Of a DNA stretch of 8,621 nucleotides, positions 6,834 to 8,621 are shown piece by piece. This DNA comes from CAVOBC01 sp963693635 (GTDB lineage: Bacteria > Pseudomonadota > Gammaproteobacteria > Pseudomonadales > Azotimanducaceae): positions 1-8,621 of the forward strand of contig CAVOBC010000200.1 in NCBI GenBank assembly GCA_963693635.1, in the 5' to 3' direction. The notes under the pieces were generated by a model. That model saw nothing but the letters and a program-made list of their open reading frames with translations. It made no database searches and had not been told where the DNA came from. The position numbers and the translations under genes were made by a program. Numbering within the stretch: the stretch's first letter is position 1; each line of letters starts with the position of its first letter.

Positions 6834-6851
6834 CGCGGGCTGAGGCCCGCG
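6834..6851. terminator. GC-rich hairpin between convergent genes, possible bidirectional terminator
   Basis: CGCGGGC (6834-6840), loop TGAG, GCCCGCG (6845-6851) give a perfect 7-base GC stem with a four-base loop. No T-run follows on either strand, so it is not a standard intrinsic terminator. Its place between two converging genes suggests it ends or protects transcripts from both sides. Confidence 0.4.
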
Positions 6852-6882
6852 ACTAGAAAAGTCCAGGAAAGCGCTTGTTCAC

Positions 6883-7869
6883 CTAGCGTAGTGCCATGCA
6901 ACCCGTTTCGGTTCGTCCCGTGAGCTTTGCACAAAACGCCTTCGCGGCATCGAGGGATGCAAACACGCTTGCCCGCAGCCGAAAGATAGTTTGTCCGTTG
7001 ACGGACCCGACGCTGACCTCCCGGGTCAGGTTGTCGAACAGGACCGGGTTTGCGTCGGACAGAATCTGCCATAGCCGCAGCGCCGCCTTCTCGGATCCCA
7101 TCGAACCGAGTTGGACTCTGTATCGAGTGAACTTCTTGGGTTGAGTACGATGGGTGGATAGCGCGGAGCTGCCTTCGCCAGAGGTGCCAGTGATGGTGTC
7201 GTCACGCCCTGCAAAGCGGGGTACGGTGACCGGCAGCCGGAGGTTCCAGGCCTTGGACCATTCGACCGGGTCGCGCCGCTCGGGATGAGCGAGTGGCAGC
7301 GGGTCGCCGTCGATCGCGGCAAGGTCCGCTGCGGCCCGTTCGAATCCAGCATCGTTTGCGGCGATGAGCCAGCGCCGCGCCTCACGGCGATCAACTGGCA
7401 CGCCCTGGCCCTTTGCGAGCATCACGCCGAGATTGTACTGCGCCGGGGCGTATCCAGACTCGGCCGCGCGGCGGTACCATTTTGCCGCATCGGAAAGATC
7501 TTCCTGCACGCCTTCGCCGAATTTGTACATCAGGGCGAGAACGGTTTGAGATCGGGTGTCGTTCTCCTCGGCGAGGTCCGAGAAGAGTTGAAATGCGAGT
7601 GCGTAGTTGCGGGTTCGATAAGCTTCCGCGGCTTGCTCGAACGCTTCAGCCGCGGCGCTAGGAGCGTACAGCAGGGTTGCGAGCGCGATGGCGGACAATG
7701 TGTTGATGAACTTGCTGAGCGCCTGAGTACTAAAGCGCTTTCTGATAGACAGGCCGATTAGAAAGAGTCCAGGCGCTGATCCCTGAGCAAGAGTGACGAG
7801 GGGGCGCGCCGCCCGACGGGCACCGCGTCTGCTGAATCCGCTCAGCGATTTCCAACCTGCGTGCAACAT
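6883..7869 (-). CDS. Exported Sel1-repeat protein with C-terminal SPOR domain
   Basis: Within the 328 residues, a signal-peptide-like segment lies at about 44-74 (RKRF, hydrophobic core, then 'APSAAA' before EAFEQ). Helical Sel1-like repeats cover about 75-185, the clearest being 'ALMYKFGEGVQEDLSDAAKW' (112-131) and 'LGVMLAKGQGVPVDRREA' (147-164). A Gly/Ser/Thr linker (about 220-247) leads to a SPOR domain (249-328) with 'YRVQLGS', 'EKAALRLWQ', 'IFRLRA' and a final 'GC'. SPOR domains bind denuded peptidoglycan at division sites, so this is probably a periplasmic envelope protein. The ATG at 7869 leaves 43 basic residues before the signal segment. I find no ATG, GTG or TTG from codon 3 to codon 57, so the long leader seems real unless a CTG start is used. 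It follows the DUF427 gene by 55 bases and has its own candidate promoter. Confidence 0.87.
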   Translation of the reverse strand: MLHAGWKSLSGFSRRGARRAARPLVTLAQGSAPGLFLIGLSIRKRFSTQALSKFINTLSAIALATLLYAPSAAAEAFEQAAEAYRTRNYALAFQLFSDLAEENDTRSQTVLALMYKFGEGVQEDLSDAAKWYRRAAESGYAPAQYNLGVMLAKGQGVPVDRREARRWLIAANDAGFERAAADLAAIDGDPLPLAHPERRDPVEWSKAWNLRLPVTVPRFAGRDDTITGTSGEGSSALSTHRTQPKKFTRYRVQLGSMGSEKAALRLWQILSDANPVLFDNLTREVSVGSVNGQTIFRLRASVFASLDAAKAFCAKLTGRTETGCMALR

Positions 7870-7896
7870 GCCGGGTCCCGACCAGGAGATTGGCGA

Positions 7897-7924
7897 ATTA
7901 TACGGATCGTCGGTGAACGTCCAA
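7897..7924 (-). promoter_or_regulatory. Candidate sigma-70 promoter of the Sel1/SPOR gene
   Basis: Read on the minus strand, a perfect TATAAT (7902-7897) is preceded, after a 16-base spacer, by TTGGAC (7924-7919), a three-of-six match to the -35 box. Transcription would start near 7890, about 20 bases before the ATG at 7869, so that ATG can be on the transcript. No good Shine-Dalgarno site is visible in this short leader. The -35 box lies directly against the DUF427 stop codon. Confidence 0.55.
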
Positions 7925-8608
7925 CTACCACCAGCTGGTTCTGTCCGCGCCCTTTATCGGACCCGCGAGGTCCGGTGTGACCCAGCCACCATAAAGGCCG
8001 CCTGCCTGCGCGGATACCACGATCCCGCCCAGCATGCAGATGAGCGGTGCGCGCGGGTGGAATGCGATGTGCCCGACCAGTATTTCGTAGCCGTCGCGGG
8101 GATCATCGTAGGACCAGGCGCTGATCCTGGCAGATTGGTCCGCCTCGGAGCCGGCAGACGGCGATTCTTCGTCGTGCAGCGATCCATTCAAGGCATAGCT
8201 GGTCGCGACGCCCTTCCACTCACAGACGCTTGTGTCGCTCACGCGTACAAGGAGGTTGGTGCGGACGTCTCTGGTCGGAAAGTAAACAGTGGGCGCGCCG
8301 GCGGTCTCTGCAACAACCAGCGCCTTGTCCGACGTCGCGAGTTGGGTTGCGCCCCACTGAACGATGGCCTGCCGCCGCTCGGGACGCATCTGCGGAGGCC
8401 GGGGAAAGTCCCAGACCGAGGTCTGACCGGGGCGACAGCGGTCTGCGAACGAGGGTCGGTCGAGCCCCCGATACCGCCACTTGCGCCGGGCGAAGGCCCC
8501 GGCAGCGCCGTTTGTTGCAGCCCTGGTCAGCCTCGTCGCGGCTCCGCCCAATGCTTCCGGTTGGGTTGATTCGGGGGCGGATTCGCCTGATGAAGCCCCG
8601 GTGGTCAC
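7925..8608 (-). CDS. DUF427 domain protein, 5' end uncertain at window edge
   Basis: The domain is clear: 'SVWDFPRPP' (64-72), 'ATSDKALVVAET' (91-102), 'PTVYFPTRDV' (106-115), 'TSVCEWKGVATSY' (126-138, with C129 and K132), 'SAWSYDDP' (163-170), 'GHIAFHP' (179-185) and 'GGW' near 207-209. These are the conserved blocks of DUF427 in order. Biochemical function of the family is unknown. The start given is a GTG at 8608-8606, but the frame is open to the window edge with no clear ribosome site, so the true start may lie beyond it or further inside. Residues 1-40 are Ser/Gly/Ala-rich and look unconserved. A Ser/Glu/Asp-rich insert at about 143-162 separates two conserved blocks. There are no membrane segments. 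The stop is 55 bases from the Sel1/SPOR gene on the same strand. Confidence 0.85.
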   Translation of the reverse strand: MTTGASSGESAPESTQPEALGGAATRLTRAATNGAAGAFARRKWRYRGLDRPSFADRCRPGQTSVWDFPRPPQMRPERRQAIVQWGATQLATSDKALVVAETAGAPTVYFPTRDVRTNLLVRVSDTSVCEWKGVATSYALNGSLHDEESPSAGSEADQSARISAWSYDDPRDGYEILVGHIAFHPRAPLICMLGGIVVSAQAGGLYGGWVTPDLAGPIKGADRTSWW

Positions 8609-8621
8609 GGCCGTCGAAAAT

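Noticed and set aside
7930..7939. Ten-base palindrome ACCAGCTGGT
   Set aside because: It falls in the last codons of the DUF427 gene, where Trp and Ser codons explain it. There is no second copy to suggest an operator.
7793..8569. Open frame of 258 codons on the plus strand
   Set aside because: It lies opposite the DUF427 blocks and the start of the Sel1/SPOR gene, both supported by conserved motifs. The peptide is Arg/Gly/Pro-rich without a domain.
1..8621. Mobile elements, CRISPR arrays, tRNA or rRNA genes, attachment sites
   Set aside because: I found no transposase or integrase motifs, no regularly spaced direct repeats other than the 15-base coding repeat, and no tRNA-like cloverleaf or rRNA sequence.

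Overview
The window looks like ordinary chromosomal DNA from a GC-rich Gram-negative bacterium. The evidence is several N-terminal membrane anchors that would place domains in a periplasm, a Sel1/SPOR cell-envelope protein, and the absence of insertion sequences, integrases, phage genes, RNA genes or CRISPR repeats. Pseudomonadota is the best guess. The SPOR domain, with its C-terminal 'GC' tail, resembles alphaproteobacterial examples, but I cannot fix the class.

Layout: (1) Positions 1-1142, minus strand: a DUF3667 zinc-ribbon membrane protein. Its stop codon overlaps the GTG start of a VanY-like (M15) peptidase gene that runs off the left edge. (2) Positions 1143-1247: a divergent intergenic region with a good -10 box placed so that the rightward mRNA could begin at the ATG itself. 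(3) Positions 1248-6776, plus strand: four genes reading the same way. They are a membrane-anchored protein of unknown function, a membrane-anchored CotH-type kinase fused to a right-handed beta-helix, a VTC-type (polyphosphate polymerase-like) enzyme and a DUF4956 MgtC-like membrane protein. The first three overlap by ATGA start/stop codons; the fourth follows after 113 bases. (4) Positions 6777-6882: a convergent gap with two hairpins. (5) Positions 6883-8621, minus strand: a DUF427 protein followed by a Sel1/SPOR protein that has its own likely promoter.

The 1248-6776 cluster is the candidate system. CotH, VTC and DUF4956 genes are, to my knowledge, often neighbours in bacteria, but their joint function is not established. 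From topology, the VTC enzyme should be cytoplasmic, DUF4956 in the membrane, and the CotH and unknown proteins anchored in the membrane facing the periplasm. One reading is a split VTC machine: a soluble NTP-dependent polymerase works with a separate membrane partner, and an outer-face kinase and an unknown adaptor act on a polymer or envelope protein. This is inference.

A second theme is that several proteins carry short Ser/Glu/Gly/Asp-rich insertions inside otherwise conserved folds. The clearest, in the VTC protein, is encoded by a 15-base tandem repeat.
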